Notes under the pieces: model-generated
Seen by the model: only the letters and a program-made list of their open reading frames with translations
The model's database searches: none
Told to the model about the DNA's origin: nothing
Source: Candidatus Ozemibacter sibiricus
Lineage (GTDB): Bacteria; Muiribacteriota; Ozemobacteria; Ozemobacterales; Ozemobacteraceae
Length of the DNA stretch: 64,000 nt
Direction: 5' to 3'
Assembly: GCA_003327425.1 (NCBI GenBank)
Contig: QOQW01000020.1
Coordinates: 58,490-122,489 of the forward strand
In this document: piece by piece, positions 16,080 to 24,960 of the stretch
Position numbering within the stretch: position 1 is the stretch's first letter
Layout of the letters: each line of letters starts with the position of its first letter
Made by a program: the position numbers and the translations under genes

Positions 16080-19000
16080 TCAGAAGGTGATCACCATCTT
16101 GGCGTTGGCGACCAGAGCTTCGTAGCCGTTCCCGATCAGATTCTGGGTGGCTTTGACCTTCTTGATCTGACCATCGATCATGGTGTCGACCCCGATGACC
16201 TGGCTGAAATCGAGCCCGCCCTCCAGCTTCGAGCCTGAGGTGGCGGCCTCGATCTGCTTGTGGGCGAGGAAGAACCGATACCGCTGGCTGCGCGCCGCCG
16301 GGGTCAGGACGAAAGCCGTCCGCATCTCCCATTCGCGGCTCGGCTGCTTGTAGTCGATGAGATTCCGCTGAATCCCGGCCTCCCAGGTGGCCTGCGGCGA
16401 GAAGATCCGCTGGAATTCGAGGATCCGGCTGCGGGTCAGCTTGTCGTTCTCATCGAGCAGGACGTCGTTCTCGTCGTGCTCTTCGAGCCGGGTATCGATG
16501 GCATAGCCCTCCCAGAACTCGTAGCGCGCCCCCACCTTCTTCAGCGCATCGCGGATCTCGGTAGCCGGCGCCCGCGTTCGCATCACACCGTTCTCATACT
16601 CGGTCGACAGCTTCAACTGCCGCAGCGGAGTGTAGCGCAGCTCAACCGTCTGGCGATCGTTGAAGGAGACCTCGGCATCGGTGGCCCGATCCTGCAGATC
16701 GCGGCGTTTCCAGTCGAAGAAGGTCTCGATCGTCGGCCGCGGCTGGTAGTTCAATGACAGATTGGCGGTCGTCTTGCGCACCGGATTCTCGAACCGATTC
16801 ACCACCTCTTCTTTGTTCTTGCTATCGAGAGGCAGGCTGGGCGGACGCAGGTACCGGGTCGGATCGAGAGAAGGGTCACGGACGACCTTCGAAGTGTTCT
16901 CGACCTTGTACTTGAGTTGCAAGCGCAGATCACGGTTGGGTTGGTACTGGAAGCGGGAATCGGCGATCTGGTCTTTCTGCCGCGAGTTGACGAGGAAATC
17001 GTCCTCGGTTCGCCACTGGAAGATGCCGCGCGCCGTCAACACCCGGTTCGGCTCGTAATTGAGGTCGAGCGACCAGTTGTCGGTTTCGCTGCGGAGCTTG
17101 TCGGGATCGAGATCGTCGTCGAGCGTCAGCCGCGTCGCCCCGACCGACCAGGTGAACGCCTTGTCGCGGTCGCTCCCGATCGAGGTGGCAAGCTGGAGCA
17201 CCCGCGAGCCCGAGGCGGCATGAAGATCATCCGAATAGCGGGTATGCTCGACCTTCGATTGCGTGTAGAACCGCCCGAAATCGTGATCCCAGACCACCGC
17301 GCCGACCTGCCGACCGCGATCCGACCGCACGGTCGGGCCATCTTCCCGATCGCTCTGAAGGCCCACCCGCGTCTCGAGACGCGCCTTGGGGCCATACTTC
17401 CACGCCACCCCGCCCTGGCTCTCGGAGAACTTCACCGATGGGACCGTCGGATCGCGGCCCAGGTTGGTGCGAGAGCGCTCGAGCGTCCCGAACAGTTGCA
17501 GGCCAGGCCGCCATTCATAGGTCACTCGCCCGGTCTCCTTCAGCAGATCGCTGACCAGACCGCGTTCGCCCAGCTCGGTCACGCCAGCCTCCCGCCCGGG
17601 CAGACGAAATTCCTTCCCGATGCGCCGCACCGCCACTTCCCCGTCCATTCTCTCGCCATCGACCCGCACCGTCAGGCGGGACGCCATATCGGTCTGCGCC
17701 TGATCGCCCGCGGTCTCGTTCCCGTTGCGATTGGGGTCGAACGACGAGACCGCCGTCTCGCCCGCCAACGACAGCGAGGGTGTCAGTTTCCAGTCGGCGT
17801 CGAACCCGATGATCTGATGATCCATCGGGCGAACGGTACCCGACGAGGTGACATCCGATCTGGGGGTGGTGGCATCCATCTCGCGAATCCAGGAGAAGCC
17901 GAGCCGACGGTCATCACGGCCATGCCGATGGACCACCCGGAAGCCCCCGAGGTTGCGTTTGAAGGCCTGATCGCGATCGGTGACCTCGTATTCCACCACC
18001 ACCCAGCTCGTGACCTCGACCGGCAAGACAGGGGGCAGCAGCTTGAGGATGCCGTCTTCATAATCGATGAGGTAGTCCGTTCCCCGCACCAGCAACCGAT
18101 CATCGATGGTCACGCGCTCAGAATTCTGCACGAGCGGCCGCGCCAGCAAGCGGAATTCCTGCTGCTGGCCCGCCCCGCGAAACTCCTCACGGCGCGCGCG
18201 GCCTTTCGATTGGGAGAACAGGAAGGTCGTCTGCCAGTCGGGGTGGAACCCCCCGACGGCCATGATTCCTCGCACTTCCTTCTTGTACAAGACGAATTCG
18301 GTATCAGGAACCTCCAGGGGAAAGTCCCCCATCACCAGGTCCCAGTTGGCGCCATCGATGTTGATGGTGAACCGGCGGTCCTCATCGTCCTTGTCGTCGA
18401 GCACGGCATGCACCCGCGACCGCCGGGTGATGTTGCCGTCGATCTCGAGGTGGAGACTCTGATCGAGCCGGAATCCTGGAATCGAGTCGTAGTTCTCGGT
18501 CGAGAAATGCCCGATGTCGCCTTTCACTTCGGCCTTCTTCATCTCGAAGGTCTTGGTTCCCGAGATGTCGAGCTTGCGCTCGTCTTCGGCTTCGGAAGCG
18601 GAAACAGCGCCTGCCGACCAGGGCGGATCATCATCGAGAGTCTTGGGAAAGTCGGGCGGATCGTCAGGCACGGCCGGGCTGCCCAGCGGCGCAGGAGGAA
18701 CGAGAACCGCCGAAGCAGGTGGAATGGCTTGAACCGGCAGAGAACTCGCAGAGAGCGGAGGAACCGCAGCCGCAGGCTCCCTTGACGTCACCGGCTGGGA
18801 AGCCACCGTTGCCGGAGAAGGCAAGACCGCCGGCCCAGAAGAGATCGGCGGCTCGCCCGCACGGTCGGCGGCTGTCCGGCCAGCGGCCGGGTTCGCAGGT
18901 CTGAGCGGCTTCAGCAGGCGCGGCGTGGTCGTGCCGAAATAGCGACGACGCTGGGCCATCGCCTCGGGGGCAGCCCCGGCGGGTGCCAACCCGCCCAGCC

Positions 19001-19100
19001 AGAACAGCCAGCACAGCAGCACCGTCAGCCCGTCCAACCACCGCGGAGGACCACGCGGTGACCAGACCGACCGAGCCGCCACGACACGTCGAGTGCTCAT
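16080..19100 (-). CDS. Large outer-membrane beta-barrel protein
   Basis: 1,006 residues starting MSTRRVVAARSVWSPRG with a signal segment (LTVLLCWLFWLGGLAPAGAA). A Pro/Ala-rich region (~55-170) follows, then a soluble beta domain containing GTDYLIDYEDGILKLLPP and a long series of amphipathic strands ending in a Phe (KMVITF), typical of Bam-dependent barrels. The DYxIDYxxGxL motif is seen in several large surface or outer-membrane proteins; no specific substrate can be named. The ATG overlaps the Xer recombinase stop as ATGA, so the two are translationally coupled. A longer frame extending into the recombinase gene is rejected. Confidence 0.75.
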   Translation of the reverse strand: MSTRRVVAARSVWSPRGPPRWLDGLTVLLCWLFWLGGLAPAGAAPEAMAQRRRYFGTTTPRLLKPLRPANPAAGRTAADRAGEPPISSGPAVLPSPATVASQPVTSREPAAAVPPLSASSLPVQAIPPASAVLVPPAPLGSPAVPDDPPDFPKTLDDDPPWSAGAVSASEAEDERKLDISGTKTFEMKKAEVKGDIGHFSTENYDSIPGFRLDQSLHLEIDGNITRRSRVHAVLDDKDDEDRRFTINIDGANWDLVMGDFPLEVPDTEFVLYKKEVRGIMAVGGFHPDWQTTFLFSQSKGRARREEFRGAGQQQEFRLLARPLVQNSERVTIDDRLLVRGTDYLIDYEDGILKLLPPVLPVEVTSWVVVEYEVTDRDQAFKRNLGGFRVVHRHGRDDRRLGFSWIREMDATTPRSDVTSSGTVRPMDHQIIGFDADWKLTPSLSLAGETAVSSFDPNRNGNETAGDQAQTDMASRLTVRVDGERMDGEVAVRRIGKEFRLPGREAGVTELGERGLVSDLLKETGRVTYEWRPGLQLFGTLERSRTNLGRDPTVPSVKFSESQGGVAWKYGPKARLETRVGLQSDREDGPTVRSDRGRQVGAVVWDHDFGRFYTQSKVEHTRYSDDLHAASGSRVLQLATSIGSDRDKAFTWSVGATRLTLDDDLDPDKLRSETDNWSLDLNYEPNRVLTARGIFQWRTEDDFLVNSRQKDQIADSRFQYQPNRDLRLQLKYKVENTSKVVRDPSLDPTRYLRPPSLPLDSKNKEEVVNRFENPVRKTTANLSLNYQPRPTIETFFDWKRRDLQDRATDAEVSFNDRQTVELRYTPLRQLKLSTEYENGVMRTRAPATEIRDALKKVGARYEFWEGYAIDTRLEEHDENDVLLDENDKLTRSRILEFQRIFSPQATWEAGIQRNLIDYKQPSREWEMRTAFVLTPAARSQRYRFFLAHKQIEAATSGSKLEGGLDFSQVIGVDTMIDGQIKKVKATQNLIGNGYEALVANAKMVITF

Positions 19101-19990
19101 GCGCCGCGCGGATGGGCCTGGCGATGGATCTGCTTGAGATCGCGGGTCGTCAGGTGAGTGTAGATCTGGGTGGTGGCGATGTCGACGTGGCCGAGCATCT
19201 CCTGCACCGCCAGAATGCTGGCCCCTCCCTCGAGCATGTGGGTGGCGCAGGAGTGCCGCAGGACGTGGGGCGAGAGCGGCCGGGTCAGGCCCGCGCTCAG
19301 AGCCCATTTGCGCACGATCTTCCAGACGCCCATGCGCGACAGCGGGCGCCCGAGCGGATTCAGAAACAGCGTGCGACACGCGACATCCTTGACCAGCTCG
19401 GGACGCCCGCGCAGCAGGTACTCATCGATGGCCGCCAACGCATAGCCCCCGATGGGCAGCACCCGCTCCCGCCCACCTTTGCCGACCACTGTCAGGAATT
19501 CCCCTTCCCGGTGCAGGCTGCCCATCTCGAGGCCGATCAGCTCCGACTCGCGAATGCCGGTGGCATAGAGCGTCTCGAGAATGGCTTTATCTCGCCGCCC
19601 GAGCGGGGTGGCCGGGAACTCCTGGCCCAGCAGCCGTTCGACCTCTTCGACCGACAGCACCTTGGGCAGCGACCGTCCGATCTTGGGCCGCTCCATGACC
19701 CGGGTGGGATCGGCCGCCACCAGGCCTTCCCGCACCAGGAACCGGAAGAACCCGCGCAACGCCGATGCTTTGCGCGCCACCGACCGCGCCGCCAGGCCCC
19801 GATCGTGCAGATGGACCATGAACAGGGTCACGGGAGTTTCGAGCCCGGGATCGGTCGGCTGCCGGTTCCGTTCCGCCAGGAACGCCAGGAAATCCGTCAG
19901 GTCCTTGCGGTAGGCTTCGAGGCTCTTGGGACGCAGCCCCTTTTCCACCGAAAGGTAGGCCAGGAACTGCTCGAGCAGTTCGGATTCCAT
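19097..19990 (-). CDS. xerD: Xer family tyrosine recombinase
   Basis: 297 residues, the usual Xer length. The N-terminal SAM-like core-binding domain (~1-90; FLAYLSVEKGLRPKSLEAYRKDL) precedes the catalytic domain with Arg in ATGIRESELIGL, Lys in VVGKGGRER, HVLRHSCATHML, the second His in MLGHVDIATTQ and Tyr in IYTH. Resolves chromosome dimers at dif with FtsK. XerC and XerD cannot be separated with certainty; the symbol is tentative. GAGGAGG site before the ATG. It is the first gene of a two-gene operon with the outer-membrane protein. Confidence 0.88.
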   Translation of the reverse strand: MESELLEQFLAYLSVEKGLRPKSLEAYRKDLTDFLAFLAERNRQPTDPGLETPVTLFMVHLHDRGLAARSVARKASALRGFFRFLVREGLVAADPTRVMERPKIGRSLPKVLSVEEVERLLGQEFPATPLGRRDKAILETLYATGIRESELIGLEMGSLHREGEFLTVVGKGGRERVLPIGGYALAAIDEYLLRGRPELVKDVACRTLFLNPLGRPLSRMGVWKIVRKWALSAGLTRPLSPHVLRHSCATHMLEGGASILAVQEMLGHVDIATTQIYTHLTTRDLKQIHRQAHPRGA

Positions 19991-20016
19991 ATGCCTCCTC
20001 AGGCCGGAACTTCTGT

Positions 20017-20030
20017 TCTCTATATATCGG
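20017..20030 (-). promoter_or_regulatory. Shared 14-base element upstream of the Xer gene
   Basis: CCGATATATAGAGA on the minus strand, 27 bases before the Xer ATG, occurs identically before the LptD-like gene (27082-27069). It contains TATA-rich -10-like sequence. Here it sits within an inverted repeat: CTCAGGCCG before it pairs with CGGCCTGAG after it, which also covers the start of the ribosome site. Confidence 0.5.
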
Positions 20031-20135
20031 CCTGAGAGGCAGGGAACTTAAAACCGGGCGAGTCTGCGGGCGTTCCCGCATTGCCCCATCGCGCCGGGCG
20101 GGTCGATGGAGCCGTGGGCAGGGCAGCTCTTCCGC

Positions 20136-21851
20136 CTACTGGTGGAGCTTCTCGGTGAACCGCTCCAGGATCGCGTTCATGGTCGCCTCGGGAACACGCT
20201 GCCGTTCCTGTTCCCGCAGGAGGGGGATGAGCGCCCGCAAATCGCCGATCTTGCCCAGCGCCTCGAGGACATTGCGGTAGACGACGTCTTCGCGCACCGA
20301 CAGCAGTTCGAGCAGGGCGGGCGTCGCCTCCTTGTCGCCGATCTCGCCCAGGGCGAAGGCGGCCGAAGACCGCACCCACTTGGTGCCTTCGCGCAGCATG
20401 GTGCTCAAAATGCCCAGCACTTCGCGATGGCCCATCTTCCAGAGGGCGATGGCCGCGTTGACCCGCACCCGGTCGTTGGGATCGTGCAGCAATGGCTGCA
20501 GAGCCCCGGCTTGATCATGGGCGCCGATCCGCCACAGGCCTTCCACCGCGTTGGCCCGCACCCGGGCATCCTTGGCCTGCAGATGCTCGAGGAGGAGAGG
20601 GGCCTGCGCCTTGCTGCCCAGCCGGGCCACGGCCGACAGCAGCGAGGCCTTGACCCAGATGTCCTCTTCGTGCTTGAGCATCTCGACCAGCCGCGACAGC
20701 ACGGCCGGCGACGGCGTGGCCGCCAGCGCTTCGACGGCGTTGATGCGCAGCCAGCGCTCCCGCGCGCCCAGGAACGGCAACAGCGCCTGCCGCGCCTTCT
20801 CGCCGCCGATGTTGCCCAGCACCAGCAGAACCTTCTCTTTGACCACCAGCGCCAGGCGAGGCAGATCGGCCAGCAGCCGAGGCAGGATCTGTTCTCCCAT
20901 CGCCGACAGGCCGGCCATTCCCAGACGTTTCTGGGCCTCGACCGACGAGGTGAGCAGCCCCAGAAACTCGGGGTAGAACGAAGGATGCTTCTCCTGCAGA
21001 GCCGCTTCGAGCAGGGCGGCCCGCACCCCCTCGTCGCGCTCGCGGGTCAGCCCGTCATGCAGGAAGCGGACCCGCTCCTCGGCGGAGAAGACCCGCAACC
21101 CGCCCAGGGCCAGGCGGCGCACCTGCGGGTGGGGATCTTGCGCGAAGACCTCGTAGGCTTCCCGATCGGCCGGCACCGGGTTGAGGTTCAGCGCCTCGAG
21201 CAAAAAGACCCGGATCGGCTGGGCGGGAGCCTTCAGCAGACGCTTCCATTGCGCCCGCGCCCCGTCATCGCCCAGGCGAGACAGGGCCAGATTGGCCAGC
21301 AGGCTGACCTCCCACTGCGAATGCCCGCAGAGCATGCGCAGGATGGTCGACCGATCGGCCGACGGATACCGGACGAAGTAGCGCACCGCCTCGACCAGCA
21401 ACGACGGATCTTTGGTCTGGCCGATCACTTCGCACATGAAGGCCGACACCCGCGGATCTTTCACGGTGCCGACCAACGCCATCAGGCGCTGCCGCACCGG
21501 AGCCGGCTGCTCAGGGCCGGCCGCTTTCAGCACTTGATCGAGCACCGCATCCACCGAGAACGAGAAGCGGCTGAGGGCTTCCAGGGCGGTCGCGGCCAGG
21601 GTCCGGTTTTCCGACGGCAGGAACTCGAGGAGGTATTTGACCGTCTTGGGGTGCCGGAGGTGGCCCAGCGCCTGGAGAACAGCCGTCACCACCAGCTCGT
21701 CATTCGACCCCAGCAGGTCGATCAGCAGCTCGGCGTGTTCAGGCACCCGCAGGATGCCCAGGGCGCGGATCGCCAGGAGCTTTTCCTCGCGATCCCGGCT
21801 GGAGAGGCCTTTGATGATCTGGGCGAACTTCTTGGACTCGGGCGCCGTCAT
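20136..21851 (-). CDS. HEAT-repeat protein
   Basis: 571 residues, almost entirely HEAT/PBS-type repeats from residue ~20 to the end (LLAIRALGILRVPEHAELL, VRVNAAIALWKMG, KWVRSSAAFALGEIGD). No catalytic motif, signal or membrane segment; a cytoplasmic scaffold is likely. The ATG at 21851 has GGAGG 6-7 bases upstream and is chosen over a GTG six bases earlier. It begins two bases after the murA stop, so it is co-transcribed with cell-wall and nucleotide-salvage genes, whose link to it is unknown. Confidence 0.88.
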   Translation of the reverse strand: MTAPESKKFAQIIKGLSSRDREEKLLAIRALGILRVPEHAELLIDLLGSNDELVVTAVLQALGHLRHPKTVKYLLEFLPSENRTLAATALEALSRFSFSVDAVLDQVLKAAGPEQPAPVRQRLMALVGTVKDPRVSAFMCEVIGQTKDPSLLVEAVRYFVRYPSADRSTILRMLCGHSQWEVSLLANLALSRLGDDGARAQWKRLLKAPAQPIRVFLLEALNLNPVPADREAYEVFAQDPHPQVRRLALGGLRVFSAEERVRFLHDGLTRERDEGVRAALLEAALQEKHPSFYPEFLGLLTSSVEAQKRLGMAGLSAMGEQILPRLLADLPRLALVVKEKVLLVLGNIGGEKARQALLPFLGARERWLRINAVEALAATPSPAVLSRLVEMLKHEEDIWVKASLLSAVARLGSKAQAPLLLEHLQAKDARVRANAVEGLWRIGAHDQAGALQPLLHDPNDRVRVNAAIALWKMGHREVLGILSTMLREGTKWVRSSAAFALGEIGDKEATPALLELLSVREDVVYRNVLEALGKIGDLRALIPLLREQERQRVPEATMNAILERFTEKLHQ

Positions 21852-21853
21852 GG

Positions 21854-23140
21854 TCACCTCCGCGAGTGGTCGGGCGGGGTCGCAGGCTCTTCGAGGCGGC
21901 TGATGCGCGCGCCCAGGCGGGCCAACCGCTCGACCAGGTTTTCATAGCCGCGATCGATGTGGAAGACGTTGCCCACTTCGGTGCGCCCTTCCGCCACCAG
22001 ACCGGCCATCACCAGGGCGGCCCCCGCCCGCAGGTCGGACGCCGACACCGGGCAGCCGATCAGACGATCGACCCCGTTGATGACCACGGTGCGATCGCGG
22101 ATGTTCAGGTTGGCGCCCATGCGCACCAGCTCGGCGATGTGCATGAACCGGTTCTCGAAGACGGTCTCGGTAACCAGCGAGGTGCCCTGGGCCAGGCACA
22201 TGGCCACGGTGATCTGGGCCTGCATGTCGGTGGGAAAGCCCGGATACGGCAGGGTCTTGACATCGACCCCGCGCAGCCGGCCGCGCGCCTCGACCGTCAT
22301 GCGATCGCCCTGCACGTCGATGGTCGCCCCCATCTCCTGCAGCTTGGCGATGACCGCCATCTGATGGGCGGGCTGGGCGTCCTTGATCACCAGAGGCCCT
22401 CGCGTCATGGCCCCCAGCACCAGGAAGGTGCCAGCATCGATGCGGTCGGGAATGACCCGATACGACACGCCCCGCAACTGCCGCACCCCCTCGATCTGGA
22501 TGGTCGGGCCGCCCGCCCCCTGCACTTTCGCCCCCATGGCGTTGAGGAAATCGGCCAGATCGACGATCTCGGGCTCCTGAGCGGCGTTCTCGATCACCGT
22601 CGTCCCTTCGGCCAGGGTGGCCGCCATCATCAGGTTCTCAGTCGCGCCGACCGAGGGGAAGTCGAGGTGGATGCGCGCGCCCTGCAACCGATCGGCGGTC
22701 GCCACCGCGAACCCGCCGTCGATCGAGACCTTGGCCCCCAGCGCCTCGAACCCCTTGAGGTGGATGTTGACCGGCCGCACGCCGATGGCGCAGCCGCCGG
22801 GCAGCGGCACCCGGGCCCGGCGCAGACGGGCCAGCAGCGGCCCCATCACGAAGAAACTGGCCCGCATCGCCTTGACCAGCTCATACGGGGCTTCTTCTTT
22901 GATGCCGCCATCGCAGGTGATGGCCATCTCATGGGGGCCTTCCCAGGCCACCGTGCCGCCCAGGGCGCGCAGCACCTTCTGCATCGTCTCCACGTCATTG
23001 AGCCGGGGCACATTCGACAGGCGAATGGGGTCGCCGCACAGGAGAGTCGCCGCCATGATGGGCAGCGCCGCGTTCTTGGCGCCCCCGACCGCGATCTCGC
23101 CAGACAGAGGAATGCCGCCTTCGATGAGGATGCGCGCCAT
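21854..23140 (-). CDS. murA: UDP-N-acetylglucosamine 1-carboxyvinyltransferase
   Basis: 428 residues, the family length. First committed step of peptidoglycan synthesis: transfers enolpyruvyl from PEP to UDP-GlcNAc in the cytoplasm. The start MARILIEGGIPLSGEIAVGGAKNAA is canonical and the catalytic cysteine is Cys117 in PLPGGCAIGVRP, so the fosfomycin-sensitive residue is kept. ATG two bases after the dCMP deaminase stop. A longer upstream frame is a shadow of the deaminase gene. Confidence 0.97.
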   Translation of the reverse strand: MARILIEGGIPLSGEIAVGGAKNAALPIMAATLLCGDPIRLSNVPRLNDVETMQKVLRALGGTVAWEGPHEMAITCDGGIKEEAPYELVKAMRASFFVMGPLLARLRRARVPLPGGCAIGVRPVNIHLKGFEALGAKVSIDGGFAVATADRLQGARIHLDFPSVGATENLMMAATLAEGTTVIENAAQEPEIVDLADFLNAMGAKVQGAGGPTIQIEGVRQLRGVSYRVIPDRIDAGTFLVLGAMTRGPLVIKDAQPAHQMAVIAKLQEMGATIDVQGDRMTVEARGRLRGVDVKTLPYPGFPTDMQAQITVAMCLAQGTSLVTETVFENRFMHIAELVRMGANLNIRDRTVVINGVDRLIGCPVSASDLRAGAALVMAGLVAEGRTEVGNVFHIDRGYENLVERLARLGARISRLEEPATPPDHSRR

Positions 23141-23142
23141 GG

Positions 23143-23688
23143 TCAGTCGATGCCGATCCTTTCCAGTTTGATATTGCCTTCGCGCAGCATGTCGAGCGCG
23201 AGGGAGTCGGGATAGTCTCCCAGGAAGATGACCCGCGTGATGCCGGCGTTGATCAGCATCTTGGCGCAGGTGATGCAGGGCTGGTGCGTGCAGTAGACCT
23301 CGCTGCCTTTCAGCACCACCCCGAAGGCCGCCGCCTGCAGGATGGCGTTCTGCTCGGCATGCAGGCCACGGCAGAGTTCCTGCCGCTGGCCCGAGGGAAT
23401 GTTCTGCGATTCGCGCAGACAGCCGCCCGGCACTTCGAAGCAATGCCGGACCGCATTCGGCGCCCCATTGTACCCGGTGGCCAGGATGCGGTTGTCGCGC
23501 ACGATGACAGCGCCGACCTGCCGTCGCAGACAGGTCGAGCGCGAGGCGACGAGCTGGGCGATGCGCATGAAATAGGTCTCCCAGGGCGGGCGCCGCCCCA
23601 CCATCTCCGGGCCGCGCCCTGCGGCGCCAGCCTGCGGCAGGGGACGAGGGCGCAGGGATACCACCTTCTTGCGCGAGCCCTGGGTCAT
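23143..23688 (-). CDS. dCMP deaminase (ComEB family)
   Basis: 181 residues from the chosen start ([10 protein letters not shown]). Zinc cytidine/deoxycytidylate deaminase fold with [17 protein letters not shown], the catalytic HAEQNAI and the zinc ligands in [12 protein letters not shown]. Converts dCMP to dUMP for thymidylate synthesis. The start is uncertain: family members often begin near PPWETYFM, and two upstream Mets overlap the end of upp. The chosen ATG lies 7 bases after the upp stop. Confidence 0.9.
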   Translation of the reverse strand: MTQGSRKKVVSLRPRPLPQAGAAGRGPEMVGRRPPWETYFMRIAQLVASRSTCLRRQVGAVIVRDNRILATGYNGAPNAVRHCFEVPGGCLRESQNIPSGQRQELCRGLHAEQNAILQAAAFGVVLKGSEVYCTHQPCITCAKMLINAGITRVIFLGDYPDSLALDMLREGNIKLERIGID

Positions 23689-23695
23689 CGAGCGA

Positions 23696-24346
23696 TTACT
23701 TTGTGCCATACAGCCGGTCTCCCGCATCGCCCAATCCGGGCAGGATGTAGCCGTGCTCGTTCAGCCGTTCATCGACCACGCAGGTATAGATCTTCACATC
23801 GGGGTGGGCCTTCTGCAGGAAGGCGATGCCTTCGGGGCAGGACACCACGCACAGGAAGCGGATCCGCCTGGCCCCTCTGGCCTTGACGATCTCGATCGCC
23901 TTGGCCACCGATCCCCCCGTCGCCAGCATCGGATCGAGAACGAACACATCCATGTCGGCGATGTGGGTCGGCAGTTTGCAATAGTATTCCACCGGCTGCA
24001 GCGTGTCATGGTCGCGATACAGGCCGATGTGCCCGACCTTGGCCATCGGCATGAACCGCAGCAGCCCGTCGACCATCCCCAGCCCGGCCCGCAGGATCGG
24101 CACCAGCGCGATCAACTGCCCCGAGATCATCCAGGCCTTCGTCTTGGTCAGCGGGGTCTCGCAGAACGTCTCTTCGACGGGGATCTCGCGCGTGGCCTCG
24201 TAGGCCAGCAGCATCGACAGCTCCTGCATCAACTCCCGGAACATGTGCACGTCGGTGAATTTCGACCGCAGGAAGCTCAGCTTGTGCTTCACCAGCGGAT
24301 GATCGACCACGAACAGATTGGACATCGCCTCATTCATCGCCATCAC
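23696..24346 (-). CDS. upp: Uracil phosphoribosyltransferase
   Basis: 216 residues. Pyrimidine salvage: uracil + PRPP to UMP. Family hallmarks are [32 protein letters not shown] and the PRPP loop [11 protein letters not shown], with the C-terminal [11 protein letters not shown]. The start codon is one of several clustered GTG/ATG codons ([12 protein letters not shown]). Follows rpiB by 15 bases in a metabolic operon. Confidence 0.95.
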   Translation of the reverse strand: MMAMNEAMSNLFVVDHPLVKHKLSFLRSKFTDVHMFRELMQELSMLLAYEATREIPVEETFCETPLTKTKAWMISGQLIALVPILRAGLGMVDGLLRFMPMAKVGHIGLYRDHDTLQPVEYYCKLPTHIADMDVFVLDPMLATGGSVAKAIEIVKARGARRIRFLCVVSCPEGIAFLQKAHPDVKIYTCVVDERLNEHGYILPGLGDAGDRLYGTK

Positions 24347-24361
24347 CCCGTTCGCTCTTCC

Positions 24362-24796
24362 TCATCCCCGCTCTTCGATCTTGCGGATCCGTGGTGCGTG
24401 GCGGCCGCCACTGAACGACGTCGCCAGGAAGACCCGCAGGATCTCGGCCGCCATCTCCTCGCCGAGCAACCGCCCCCCCATGACCAGCACATTGGCATCG
24501 TTGTGTTCCCGGCACAGCCTGGCCTCGAGCGGGTCGTGACAGAGCGCGGCCCGGATGCCCGGATGCCGATTGGCGGCGATCGACATCCCGATACCGGAAC
24601 CGCAGGTCAGCAGGCCGATGGTACCAGGTTCGGCGACGACCCGCCGGGCCACGGCATGGGCGAAATCCGGATAGTCGCACGAGGCCTCGGTGTGGGTTCC
24701 GAGATCTTCGACCTGGTGCCCCCAGGCGGTGAGCAGCTCCACCAGTTTCTTCTTCAAGGGCAGACCGGCATGGTCCGACCCGGCGAATACCTTCAT
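24362..24796 (-). CDS. rpiB: Ribose-5-phosphate isomerase B
   Basis: 144 residues, starting MKVFAGSDHAGLPLKKKLVELL. RpiB/LacAB fold with SDHAG, the catalytic Cys in LLTCGSGIGMSIAANRHPGIRAA and HNDANVL. Interconverts ribulose-5-phosphate and ribose-5-phosphate and so feeds PRPP for upp. GGGGAAG before the ATG. It appears to lead the rpiB-upp-dCMP deaminase-murA-HEAT operon. Confidence 0.95.
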   Translation of the reverse strand: MKVFAGSDHAGLPLKKKLVELLTAWGHQVEDLGTHTEASCDYPDFAHAVARRVVAEPGTIGLLTCGSGIGMSIAANRHPGIRAALCHDPLEARLCREHNDANVLVMGGRLLGEEMAAEILRVFLATSFSGGRHAPRIRKIEERG

Positions 24797-24960
24797 GGCA
24801 TCTTCCCCAGGGTAAGAGAGTCGACCCATGATACACACTGGGTCCTGGTGATTCAAGACTTCAGGATCTCGAGGCAGGCGATCCAGCCCATCTGAAACGA
24901 GGGGCTTGCCGTTCGCCCCTGCACAACCGGAAGTCGTGTCCCGGACGGCCGGGCGAACGA

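Noticed and set aside
16080..19379. 1,099-residue version of the outer-membrane protein
   Set aside because: The extra N-terminus is a shadow of the Xer gene; the signal peptide begins at the ATG at 19100.
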